Of a DNA stretch of 64,000 nt, positions 34,348-46,745 are shown one piece after another. The notes below the pieces were generated by a model. It made no database searches, was not told where the DNA came from, and saw only the letters and a list, made by a program, of their open reading frames with translations. Numbering within the stretch: the stretch's first letter is position 1; each line of letters begins with the position of its first letter. This DNA is from Chlorella sorokiniana (lineage: Eukaryota > Chlorophyta > Trebouxiophyceae > Chlorellales > Chlorellaceae). Where the stretch lies: contig CP084613.1 in NCBI GenBank assembly GCA_025917655.1, positions 3,846,001-3,910,000 on the forward strand. The letters are read 5' to 3'. Both the position numbers and the translations under genes were made by a program.

Positions 34348-35118
34348 GCTTTTGATACGTAATGGCGGCGCTGTGATGTGTGATGCCTCACCATGACAAG
34401 CAAAGTGGCACTGGCTCGTCAGACTTGGACTTTTGCACTTTGGCAGTCAATGTGAGAGCTCATTGGCATGCAAATGAGCAGCGCAGTCAAGGAATTGATT
34501 GATCCGCTGCAGGGCCGCGACTGTCCCCGGGCCCTCCCAAGTCGCCGCCCTGCGGCACCCTTGCCGCTGCATTTTTGCAAGCCTGAGCACTCGTGCCGGT
34601 CAGAATGCCACCTGCCAGTTGTACGGGATTCTGTGCTGGGCCATCACAATGAGTGTTACTTGTGGTCATACACGGAAGCTGCCAGCAACCACCTCCACGC
34701 CGATGACGGCGGGGCAAGCAGTGGCGGCACAATAACTGCCACCCCAGCCCCGATTGACGGAAGTTTTTTCACGGTTTCGTGTGCGCCAAGCAAGGTTTTG
34801 CAGGTGAGTGCCAAGTTCAGGCTCGGCGTGCTGTGCTGGCTTGCATGAGGATGAGTGCAGGCAGTTCTTGAGTGAGACGTGCACCGCCTTTTGCAGCATT
34901 TCACTGCATCCCGGTAGGTGCTAGGACTTGTATTTTCACCAGCTGGCGCCCCGCTTCCCTGCCAAAACAGCGCCTGACCCCGCTGGTACACCTCCCCGCA
35001 CTACCTCAACCCCGCCCAACCTCTCCTGCCATCGGCCTCGCGCTCCCCTTGAGCGAATCTGAAGCACTTCCTGACATTGATCTGCGCTTCCGACGGGCCC
35101 AAGGCGCCGCGACGTGCA
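34348..35118. other. Intergenic between MSAP copy 2 and the copper transporter gene
   Basis: About 770 bases. No domain or convincing splice structure was seen in any frame. It should contain the 3' UTR of the MSAP gene and the promoter of the CTR gene. No TGTAA was found in the first 350 bases after the MSAP stop. Confidence 0.4.
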
Positions 35119-38100
35119 ATGGGGCCTCGCCGAACACAAGTCGCCCTCTGGGTGGCTCTGGCTGCAGCCTTCGTAGCATCGACGGCTGCACAGGGCGTTC
35201 AAGGTGTGCCCATGGCGGACGCGCGGGTCCGCCTTGTTGGCCAGCGCTGTGCAGCGGCAGCTGCCGCAGCGGCGCACAGCAAGCAGGCAGATAGGCTCCC
35301 TACCCACTTGGCTGGAGCCCTGTCTGGGCAGCAAGCTATGTGTGATGCGCCTGGTCACAAATTGTTTCTATGCTGCGCCGTGCCGCCGCCTTCTGCCGGT
35401 TGCTGGGCCCCGCTGACGGGTGTGGCTGGCGCCTTGCTCGCGGCTTGCCTGCAGTGGGGCCTAGCGTGAACATCACAGGCCCCTGCTACACCAACCCCGC
35501 GGACCCCAGCTGCGCCAGCTTTGAGCGCTCCGACTCAGGTGAGCCGGTGCCGGCTTCAGCTCGCCGCCAGCATGCAGCATGCCGGGCCTCACTGCCGCGC
35601 TGGTACCACGCGCCATCGCACCCGCCACGCCGCCGCTCCTCCGCCTGTTGCAGAGTGGAGCAGCGACCTCGACACGCTGTGCCAGGAGATGCCCTACATG
35701 GTCGGCTGTTCCATGCGGAAGCAGTGCACGGTGGGGGCCGCCGCCCGCCGCGCTCGCAGCAGCTGTACCTGCGCGCATGCGCAGCGCATTCGCTGCCCGC
35801 CCCACGGCTGGTACACACTGGCGCAGCGCTTGCACCCGGGCTCTCGCCCTGACTTGGCCCCCGCTTATCTTTCCTTGGCAGCATCGCAAGCCGCTTACTC
35901 ACGCCTTCCCCCTGCCCTGCTGCCGTGCAGTCTGGCGAGGCCAACGGCAACTCCCCTTCTGCTTGCTGCCCTCCCTGGTGGCCGACATCTGTGTGAACGA
36001 CGACATGAGCCGCATGACCGGCTGCGAGGCGCACAACGCGCTGTGTGCGAGCGGCTCGGTCGTGGCGCAGTGCGTGGCGGGGTCACCCAACCTGCCCACC
36101 ACCTTCGGCACGAAGAACGACATTGACGTGAGCCGTGTGCTGTGGTGGACCCTGCCTGGGTGCCGCTGCGCCTGCAAGGCCGCCTCGGGAAACTTGCGCC
36201 TTGCCGGGATGGAGGCTGAGGCGGGAGCCCCCATCTTTTGATGCTGCCACGATTGTCGCCCAGCCTCCTGGTGTGCCGGGGCCGTCAAGCCCAGCGAGCT
36301 GCCGCGGAACCCTTGGCTGTTCCTCATCCCCCGCCTGCCACCACTTGCTGCAGGGCGTCTGCACCTCCCACGCCATGGACGGCTGCCAGGAGTGCACGTC
36401 GCAGGGGCGCACCAACTTCCGTTCCTGCCCCGAGGTCTTCGCCATCTACGGCCGCCTTTGCAACTGTGAGCTGGGCCGCCTGGCTCGTGCTTTCCTCATG
36501 CCAGCGCTGATAGGCCTTGCGAGCCGGCGCTGGCCGCGATGTGCCTGCGCTGCTGGCGGGGGCGGAGTGCAGGAGCGCTTGGGGTGATTCTGTGAAAAGC
36601 AGCTGACAGTGGGTTGCCCTCCCCCTGCCGCCGCCGTGCAGCCATGCCCGAGATGTCGCAGTGCCAGAGCTGGTCGGTGTTCTGCTCCAACGCCACCCTG
36701 GCCGACGCATTCCCCCTCTTCTGCTCCGGCGACGCGGCAGACGGTGCGTCCGCCCTGCTGCGCGCTCGCGCGCGCCCGCCCACCCGCCCGCGGCCCTGCT
36801 GTGGCTCTCTGCGTTGCAGCAGCGCCCTCACAGCTGCTTCTGCATGACACGCTGCCCTCCCCCCCCCAAAAAAACTTGCGTCATTCAACCATCGCTTGCC
36901 CTGATCTGTGCTTTGCAGGCAGCAGCACCGCGCTGCCGCCGATGAAGATGTGGATCCACCAGGGCACGCGCGACCTCTTCCTGTTTAAGGAGTGGGTGCC
37001 CAACTCAGTGAGTGAGCGGCCCCCCCGCCTGACCCGCCCGACCGGCGGCTGCAGCTTGACGCCCGCCGGCTGCCTGGCCACAGCACCGCTCCTGCTGTTG
37101 CTGCCAAGTAACAGCAAGGAGAAGCAAGGGGTGGTGTCGACCGTGGGTCGCGCCTGTGCTGGCATGCTGCCCTCGCCCTGCATTGCCAAGCGGCCGTGAG
37201 GCAGTGTGTGACCCCCTCCTGCCCTCCCCACCCTCTGCGTGCAGCCGGCCAGTACATCGGCTTGTGCATCGCCTTTTGTGTGCTGGCGGTGTTCACTCAG
37301 TTCCTCAAGGCCGTGCGCCTCCGGGTGGAGATGCGCTGGACAGCGGCGGCACGCGGCCCGGTAATGTGCTGCGCCGCGGGCGGCGAGTGCGGGGGCCTCA
37401 GCGGCAGCGGCGCTGCAGGCCCAGGCCTCAAGCAGTCCAGCAGCAAGAGCTCGCAGCTGGCGGAGTCGGAGGATGCGCCGTCGTGCTGCGGCGGCGGCAG
37501 CCGCATGGCGGTCGCCCCCGAAACCTCCGCGCCGCTGCCCGTCAGCCGGCGGCGGCCGTGGTGGCGGCACGGCCAGCCCACCCTGCTGGGGGTGCCGCTG
37601 CCGACCCGCGCGGTGGCGGGGCGCAACTTCTGGCGCAGTGTCTTCACCTTTGTGGTCATGTTGCTGGATTACGGTGAGAATTCTGAAGTTCTCTCATCCC
37701 CCTTGCGCTGTGGGCTGGGCTGGGCAGCAGCTCCTGCCTGTCCACTGGGCGATGCCCCTCGGTCGCTGGCAGGCCCTCCCGTAGTTCGCAGCCAGCCCCT
37801 CTGTCCGGGCAGCCTCTGGCAGCAGGGCTGTCACGCAGCGAGCTTCCTGACGCTGCTGCTGCAACCATCACCATGCCTGCCCACCCCTTTTTCCCACCCC
37901 CCCCACTCCCCACCCCTCGCAGCCCTCATGCTGGTGGTGATGAGCTTCAATGTGGGCCTGATCCTGGCGGTGTGCGGTGGGTTTGCCATCGGCGCGCTGC
38001 TGTTCGGCCATGCCGGTGAGCGCACGCCTGGCGAGCGCGGGGCGGCGGTGCACCACCTGACGCCAGCCGGGCGGGGCCCTCCGACGAGCTGGAGGCCGTG

Positions 38101-38175
38101 TTTGTTGAGGGCTCCGCATGCTGCTCTGGCGGCAGCGGCTGTGGCGGCGGCGGCCACGCCGGGGGCCAGTTGTGA
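35119..38175 (+). CDS. CTR: CTR-family copper transporter with extracellular Cys-Met motifs
   Basis: Exons: 35119 to about 35203, 35455-35538, 35654-35730, 35931-36127, 36354-36465, 36642-36743, 36919-37011, 37245-37673, 37923-38015 and a last exon ending at 38175. A signal peptide (MGPRRTQVALWVALAAAFVA) leads a long Cys-rich ectodomain with green-algal copper-binding motifs: CQEMPYMVGCSMRKQC, CVNDDMSRMTGCEAHNALC and CNSMPEMSQCQSWSVFC. Then follow MKMW and three membrane helices: AGQYIGLCIAFCVLAVFTQ, FWRSVFTFVVMLLDY and ALMLVVMSFNVGLILAVCGG. The MLVVM motif (MxxxM) and GGFAIG (GxxxG) are the selectivity and packing motifs of CTR copper importers. The tail contains ACC. It is a plasma-membrane Cu(I) importer by family. 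Frame slips at C/G runs occur at 35969-35971 and 38073-38076. Confidence 0.87.
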
Positions 38176-38548
38176 GGTCACGATGCGCTGCACCGCGCTC
38201 TGCCTGCGGCTGTTGAGCGCTGATCTTTGTGCAGCCTCCTGTGCCCACCCTTGCCATTCCTCCTTCGCTCCTTCTCCTGCCAACGCTGCCTCCCTGTCCT
38301 GCTCGGTCTTTGAACGTTGTGCCACTTTCATGAGCGTGTGACTGAAATCCCAACAAGTGCACATCATAGTGAACAGTTTTCAGTGAAAACAGGTGGCAGA
38401 GTGGCTGAAGGGGCAAATGCCAGTGATTTGTTCATTGCTCTCCACGGGCTGCCGTACCAATACGGCTGCCAGTGCAGCGTGTTTGGCCAGCGCAGATGGT
38501 GCTTGGCATGAGAGCGCCCGCGCAGACCTGCTTGCGCCTCCACGTGAG
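38176..38548. other. Convergent spacer between CTR and adenine deaminase genes
   Basis: Both genes end here, on opposite strands, so the 373 bases are shared 3' flank. No extra gene is supported. Confidence 0.4.
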
Positions 38549-41051
<2,503 letters not shown>

Positions 41052-41438
41052 GGCAGCTGCTCTATGCTCAGCTGCAGATCGGCTTGGCTAGGTGAATAAG
41101 CGCCTCGACAAGATACCGGCAGCCTGAAGAGCCACTATGATGCGGACACCTAGAAGCCTTCCGGTCGCTGATTCAAAAATCTCATTCACGAGATAACATG
41201 GTTGGGCTCTCAATTATCATCGGGGCGTGGGGCAGGGAAGTACTGCGAGACCGTACGACAGCTTGGAGCCAAAACGGTTCGTTATTGAGCTGACTCAGCA
41301 CAGCTATTACTGTCACCGCTCACCTTTTTCAATTGGAAATCAACCGGCTCGGTTGACCAGTCTTTATCGTGAACGCCTGTAACCTGCGCATATACGCAGA
41401 CTATCGGTTCTGGGGTTTGTCTATAAGTAAGTTTCGCG
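41052..41438. promoter_or_regulatory. Divergent intergenic promoter between adenine deaminase and ATP10 genes
   Basis: Start codons at 41051 (minus) and 41439 (plus) leave 387 shared bases, which are clearly more AT-rich than the genes (for example AATCTCATTCACGAGATAAC near 41178). No specific site is claimed. Confidence 0.45.
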
Positions 41439-43069
41439 ATGATGGCCCTTATGGGCCGCCGCCATAAGTGTGCTCTTCGGAACCTGATGCCGCCCACAGC
41501 GCAGGGCCTGGCCGCCTGCTTGCAGCAAGAGCGTGGAATGAAGCTGCTTGAGGTAAGTCAACATAAGAGTATCCTCTGAGCTCTGGGTTTGTCTTGCCCC
41601 AGAGTATCATCAGCTGGCGGCAGGTCCTGCTGCCATGCCGCATGCTTGAGCTGCCGTTTTGCAGGGGCCAGGTTTTGCTGCTTATTACAGTTTTATTACA
41701 AAATAATGTACAGTACTTTGCGTCTAGCTGCCTCACAGTACGTCTGCTGTGCCTCTTGGCCTTGTTGCCTCAGATCTTTAGCAAGGAGGAGCGCGAAAAG
41801 CGCCGGGCAGCACTGAAGGAGGAGATGCAGCGCGGCTACTTTGATGATTTTCGGGATTTCCGGGACAAGAAAGGAAAGGTGTTTGTAGCGCCAGAGAAGC
41901 TCATAGGAGCAAATCACGTAAGCGCGGCTGTGTATGGCTAGGCTGGCCTGCGCAGGGGTGGGTTTGCGTGCCGAGTGGCAGCCCACCCACTGCGGCCTCT
42001 GCCCTCCTGTGCAGGCACCAGCCTTTCCGCGGTTGAAGGTGGTGCATTCCGATGGCAGCAAGAGCGAGTTTCCACCCACAATAGAAGCAGGCGGAAGCAG
42101 CAGCCGCAGCAGGGTAGATGCTGCAGGCGGCACCCATGCAGCTGGAGCGCAGCCGCAGGGCAGCGCCAGCCAGGCAGGGACCGCCCTGCAGCCAGCAGCT
42201 GCTGCCTTGGTGTGCCTAGCGTTCAGGGCAGGCGCGCAGCCCATGCTGGAAGCGTGGGCGAAGCCGTTCAGCGAGTGCTTTGCAGGTCGCCCTGGGGTTG
42301 TGCTGTACGAGTTGGCGGTGGTCGAGGGAGTGGTGAGGCAGGGGGCGGTGCTTCCAACACGCCAGCTGCAACCGCCGGTTGAAGCATTTGAACTTGCAAC
42401 TTGTCCGGGATAGGGTCGCTTTCAAGCCATGATTGGGCAAAGGGGCTCGCCATCACCGGTTGCATCACGCTGCCTGCCCCCCTGCCTTGCCTCACGTGCA
42501 GGTAATGAGCATGTGGCCCTTCAAGCAGCTGCTGCTGCGCGGCGGGGCTGCCGCGGCGGCAAAGTATTCGCTGCCCTGCTGCCACTTGCATCACTTTGGC
42601 GACATGCGCGGCCTGCGGGAGGCACTGCACCTCACCAACCTCCTCACTGGGTGAGCCATGCTGTAAGAATGGCAACCAACAAACTGCGTTCCACTTGCAT
42701 TTTGTGTGTTGCATGTTTCGTTGTTGGCCTGCAGCAAAGCCCACAACTGCCAGCAGCTGGGGTGCCAGCCTGGCGCAGCCCTTAGCCTCGGTCCGCGTTG
42801 GCGCACAGCTCTCCTACCACGGCCAGACAGGACACCACTACCTCATGCTGCTGCTGCTGCTCAGCAACGCAGACCTGCTTTGTACTGTGGAGCACTGCAT
42901 GCTCCCTGATCAACACGCAATGATGCGACCAACCCTGCCCCGCAGGTACGTCTTCTTGCTGGACGCTGCTGGGCGGCTGCGCTGGCGTGGCAGCGGCAGC
43001 CCCGCTGGCGGGGAGCTGGCCACGCTGCTGCGCTGCACTGAAGAGCTGCTGCAGCAGGAGCAGGGATGA
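41439..43069 (+). CDS. ATP10: Mitochondrial ATP synthase assembly factor ATP10
   Basis: Five exons, 41439-41552, 41774-41917, 42015-42332, 42502-42650 and 42945-43069, join in one frame with no correction. ATP10 helps assemble subunit a into the F0 sector in the mitochondrial inner membrane. The N-terminus (MMALMGRRHKCALRNLMPP) is basic, as a mitochondrial presequence. Family features are ALKEEMQRGYFDDFRDF, FPRLKVVHSDGSKSEFPP, ALVCLAFRAGAQPMLEAWAK, MWPFKQLLLRG, LREALHLTNLLTG and YVFLLDAAGRLRWRGSG, matching plant and fungal ATP10 proteins (LVCLSFRA, NLLTGYIFLLD and GRIRWQG in those). The length of about 283 residues is normal. It is convergent with the minus-strand gene ending at 43298 and divergent from adenine deaminase. 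Confidence 0.87.
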
Positions 43070-43297
43070 CGGCGACGCAGTCCGGTCGAGTTTTACATGA
43101 ATTGTGCATCGATCTAATCATCAACGGCGCTGCGATGCAACACTTGCGAGCCAGGGCTGCCCGGCAGTCGGCTGGGGCCAGCGACGTGCGCCGTAACGTT
43201 ATGCAGCCTTGCCCTTGGCAGCAATCGCCGTCAGGGATGTCTCCGACTTGAGCAGGTGAACAGTGCTGGAGTCAGGGGGCACAGCAGGGCGACAGGG

Positions 43298-46200
43298 TCA
43301 GGACCGGAGGGTGGGGGTGGGGGGCCGGCGGCCAGACAGCACGCCGTCAGCGCAAGGACGGCCTGACCATATTCCAGTGTGGCGAGCGCACGCTTCGCAC
43401 CCGACGAGATGGTGCAGGTATTGCTCCAGAATGAAGCTGCGCTTGCAGACCAGACAGCAGTACTGCAACACAACGTACTGCTGGGTGAGGCTAGCGAAGG
43501 GTCTGGCAGCAGGCCATCTGGGTGCGTGCCCAACAGCACCCAAAATACATGCGCCCCTGCACACCCACCCACAGCTTGTTAGGTAGTGCGCGCCCCAACG
43601 CAAGGCACAGGCTCACCGCTTTGGCGTTGCGCTGCTGGGGCGTCAGCTGCACCGTGGGCTGCACGTTTGCCGCCTTTTTCTTGATAGCTGACCCCACGAT
43701 GACTTGGCCTGCAGCGTGAAGCACAGTGCACAGCGCGACAGGAGGTGGTAAGCAGAAGCATGAATGCAGTAAAACCCCCGCCCCGCCGCCCCCGGAGAAG
43801 CCAAGTCGTTGCGGCAGCAGAGCGGGGCTGAGCAGGCGACGGGCAAGCCGCCCTCCCTGCCCCACCCTCGCGGGGCCCCTCACGTGCCTGTGTATGCTGT
43901 GAAGAGGGCGCGGCAGGTGTCGGCGTGGGACTGCTGGGCCTGGTGCCGCAGGAACTCCTCCTCACTGGCAAACACTGCGGTGTGGGGCAATGGAGGCGGC
44001 GTGCCGATGAACCAGCGTGGTGTGCACACTGCTGGTGTCCCTTGGAGAGATGAGACGAGGGCAGCCAGGCACTGCGGCTAAGGCAGCAGCTCAAGGGGAG
44101 CCGCATGCACAGACACGGGCTGGTGGGGAAGAATGTTCGCATGGGAGCGTACAGGCATCGGAGTACGCGAGGGTGCAGGGACAACTTACCAATACGGCAG
44201 GGCGGGCAACAGTACGGCAGCTGGCCGGAAGCCGTCAGCGCTGCGACCTCCTTGGGGTCGCTGCCTGCGACGTGGGAGGGCAGGGCACGGCAGGGCTGGA
44301 AGCAATCAGTGGTTTCGGGGTTACCAGGCAAGGGCTCCTCCTCGCAGCACTGCCATACCTGCCAGGCTAGGATACTTGACACAGATACTTGGCACGGGCT
44401 AGGGTGGCAAAAGGGCTGCAAAGTGCGGCAGCAGCTGCGACTGCTCCCACCTGGGTTCACGGCAAATGGCAGCAGCGCAGGCAGCTGTCCGCTGTTGGCG
44501 TGCACCAGTGCCGCCTGCTGCCACTGCTGCATCTGTATTTGCTGGCTGCTGGCCGCCACGTGGGCTTCCCGCTGAGCCGCTGCCTCGCGGTGTGCTGCCG
44601 CTTCGCGTTGTGCCGCCGCCTCACGCTGCAATGCCGCCTGCCGTTCTGCTGCGGCCTTGCGCTGCTCTGCACGAATGGAGGCAGCCAGCGCAAACCAGGG
44701 TGGCAGATCCTGCTCGCTGGCCTCTGCCTGCCGTGCAGCAGACGGTGCAGGGCCTGTTGCCCGTGGCTGCAAAGCTGCGATGTGGAGCGGCGGTTCCAAC
44801 CTTGACGCCGATGCCGCAGCTGCTGCTCCAAGCTGCGCCTGTGGCCGCGCGTGCTGCACAGCTTGCGCTGAGGAGGCCTGCACCGCTGTCGCCTGTGCCG
44901 CCCCTGCTGCTGCAGCCGGGTGCTGGGCCGCCCTTTCAGCTTGAAGCCGCGCGTGGAGCTCCTTCGCTGCTGCTATCGCGGCCAGCACTGACGCGCTGGG
45001 CGTCCCCGATAGCTGCGGCTGGGCAGGTGGCTGCTGCTGCTGCTGCATGAAGGGTGACGCGGGGTGCGGGGGGGGTCAACTGACGGTTGGCGAGCTTGTT
45101 CCTGGCCGCGAGCTGCCCCTGCCTTTGGTACTTGACTTCTGTGTGCAGGCGGTGGGCTGGACAGCGAAGGGGCTGCTGCTTCCTGCGCAGGTGTGCCCAA
45201 GCTTTGCGGCTGTAGGGTTGGCTGGACTGCCAGGCGCCACTGCGGCTCCGGTGGCTCCTGTCGCTGCCGTTGCCGCTGCGCCTGTTGCTGCGGCTGCTGC
45301 TGCTGCTGCAACTGCTGAGTGTCTTGCTGCGCTGAAGACTGAAAGCCAGGAGGGCACTGCTCTGCGCTGCTTGGTTGCAAGGGTTGGGTTACGGTCCGGG
45401 ACGGCGGCGCCGGTGCTGAATCCAGGGGCCGCGCTACCTGTGCCGGGCCGGCCCCATCCTCACTGATCTCCATGGCAGAGTTGGAAGGCGACGGGCTGCG
45501 CGTTTTGCGCTTTTTGGCCCCCCCCATCTATTGGAGGCGGCCGCGCCGCCTCCTGAGGCGGCTGCCGCTCAGGCAGAGATCCTGTCGCGAGGGTTGTAGG
45601 CGAGCCGCTGTGCTGCCGCGGGCTCTGCAGCTGCAAGGCCGAAGAGAGCGGCTGCAGTTGTTGCTGCAGCTCTTTGCGCAGACTGGCCTCAATTTGCTGC
45701 TTGAAATCTTTCAGCAGCTGCGACAGGGCCGGCGTTACAGCTGTGCTTGGCGGCGTCACTGCCGCCTGGCCCCCGTGGCCTGCGCAAGTGCAGTTGCTTG
45801 CTGGTCCTCCTGCTGCTGCTGCTGCTTTAACTGCATTTGTATTTCACGCTGCCTGGAATCTGCTGCTTCAAGCTTTGCGTCTGCCTCGGCAGCTTGCTTG
45901 CGCGCAGCGGCAGCCTCTGCGTTTGCGGCCTGCAAGCGCCCGGCAGCCTCCTTAAGCGCCGCGTCGGCAGCGGATGCCTGCGCCTGCGCCGTCTGTTGCA
46001 TTGTGACAATATCACACTTGGCTTTTTCCAGCTGCTTCTGCAGCCTCGCCACTTTCCACTCCAACTGCTGCTGCTCAGCTGCTGGCTGGGCACCGGCAGC
46101 CTTGGCGGCAGACGCCGCCTCGAACTGCTGACGGCTCTCGTGCCGCTGTTGCTCCAGCAGGCGCTGCAGGTCTGCGTTTTTGGTCTCTAAATCCACAACC

Positions 46201-46508
46201 AAGGCCCAAAGCCGCTTTATTTCAGCGTCGTCGATTGCCTGCACCTGCTGGAGAGCGGCTCGCAGTTCTGCACCCTCGCGGCGAGCCTGATGCAGCTGAT
46301 TACAAACATCAGCATCAGGGAACGCGTGCTCTTCCAGCACTCGGCTCACAGCGGCGTCCACAATGGAGCCGAGGCTCTCGTGTAGCAGCTCCATTGAGAA
46401 AATCTCAGATCGAGGGCATTTCGGGCAGTTATAAGCACTGCAGACTTTCGGGAAATGGGAGCAACGCGCAAGCAGCGTCTGGGACAGCGCAGGCGCACCG
46501 CGGTGCAC
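43298..46508 (-). CDS. Unrecognised protein: N-terminal Cys motif, coiled coil, Gln/Pro-rich centre, C-terminal zinc-finger-like modules
   Basis: Not assigned to a known family. From the first possible Met (46508; another is at 46394) the frame has CSHFPKVCSAYNCPKC, a possible zinc-binding cluster. A long coiled coil follows, rich in Gln, Ala and Glu (LRAALQQVQAIDDAEIKRLW to MQLKQQQQQEDQQATALAQ). The middle is basic/Ser-Pro (AKKRKTRSPSPSNS, a possible nuclear signal) and then Gln/Pro-rich; a second coiled coil has AAAQREAAAHREAAAQREAH. Towards the end are LPYCCPPCRIG, FASEEEFLRHQAQQSHADTC and YCCLVCKRSFILEQYLHHLV, spaced like Cys2-His zinc fingers. Frame changes fall on G/C runs at 45068-45075 and 45518-45525 and near 45770. 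A nuclear, nucleic-acid-related role is only inferred. Minus-strand TGTAA lies at 43097-43093. Confidence 0.6.
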
Positions 46509-46745
46509 CGCCAGTCCTGGTCAGCTCGACAGGCCCGCTCACAAGGTTGCTTATAGCCCACCCCCTTCACTAATGCCCACTGATCCAGATTTGCTACAAA
46601 AAACACTAACCCACTTCACTAATTTTCATTGATCCAGGTGTTTTGACTACAAGACGGTCGATATGAATGCAACTCGGTGGTGGTGGTGTGCGAGAGGCCG
46701 AATGGGCGGGGGCGGCACACGGCGGCAACAGGCGGTGCATCCGCG

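Noticed and set aside
38396-38480. A tRNA-Ser/Leu-like start (GTGGCAGAGTGGCTGAAGG)
   Set aside because: It resembles an A box of a long-arm tRNA, but no GGTTCGA-type B box or closing acceptor stem follows at the right distance.
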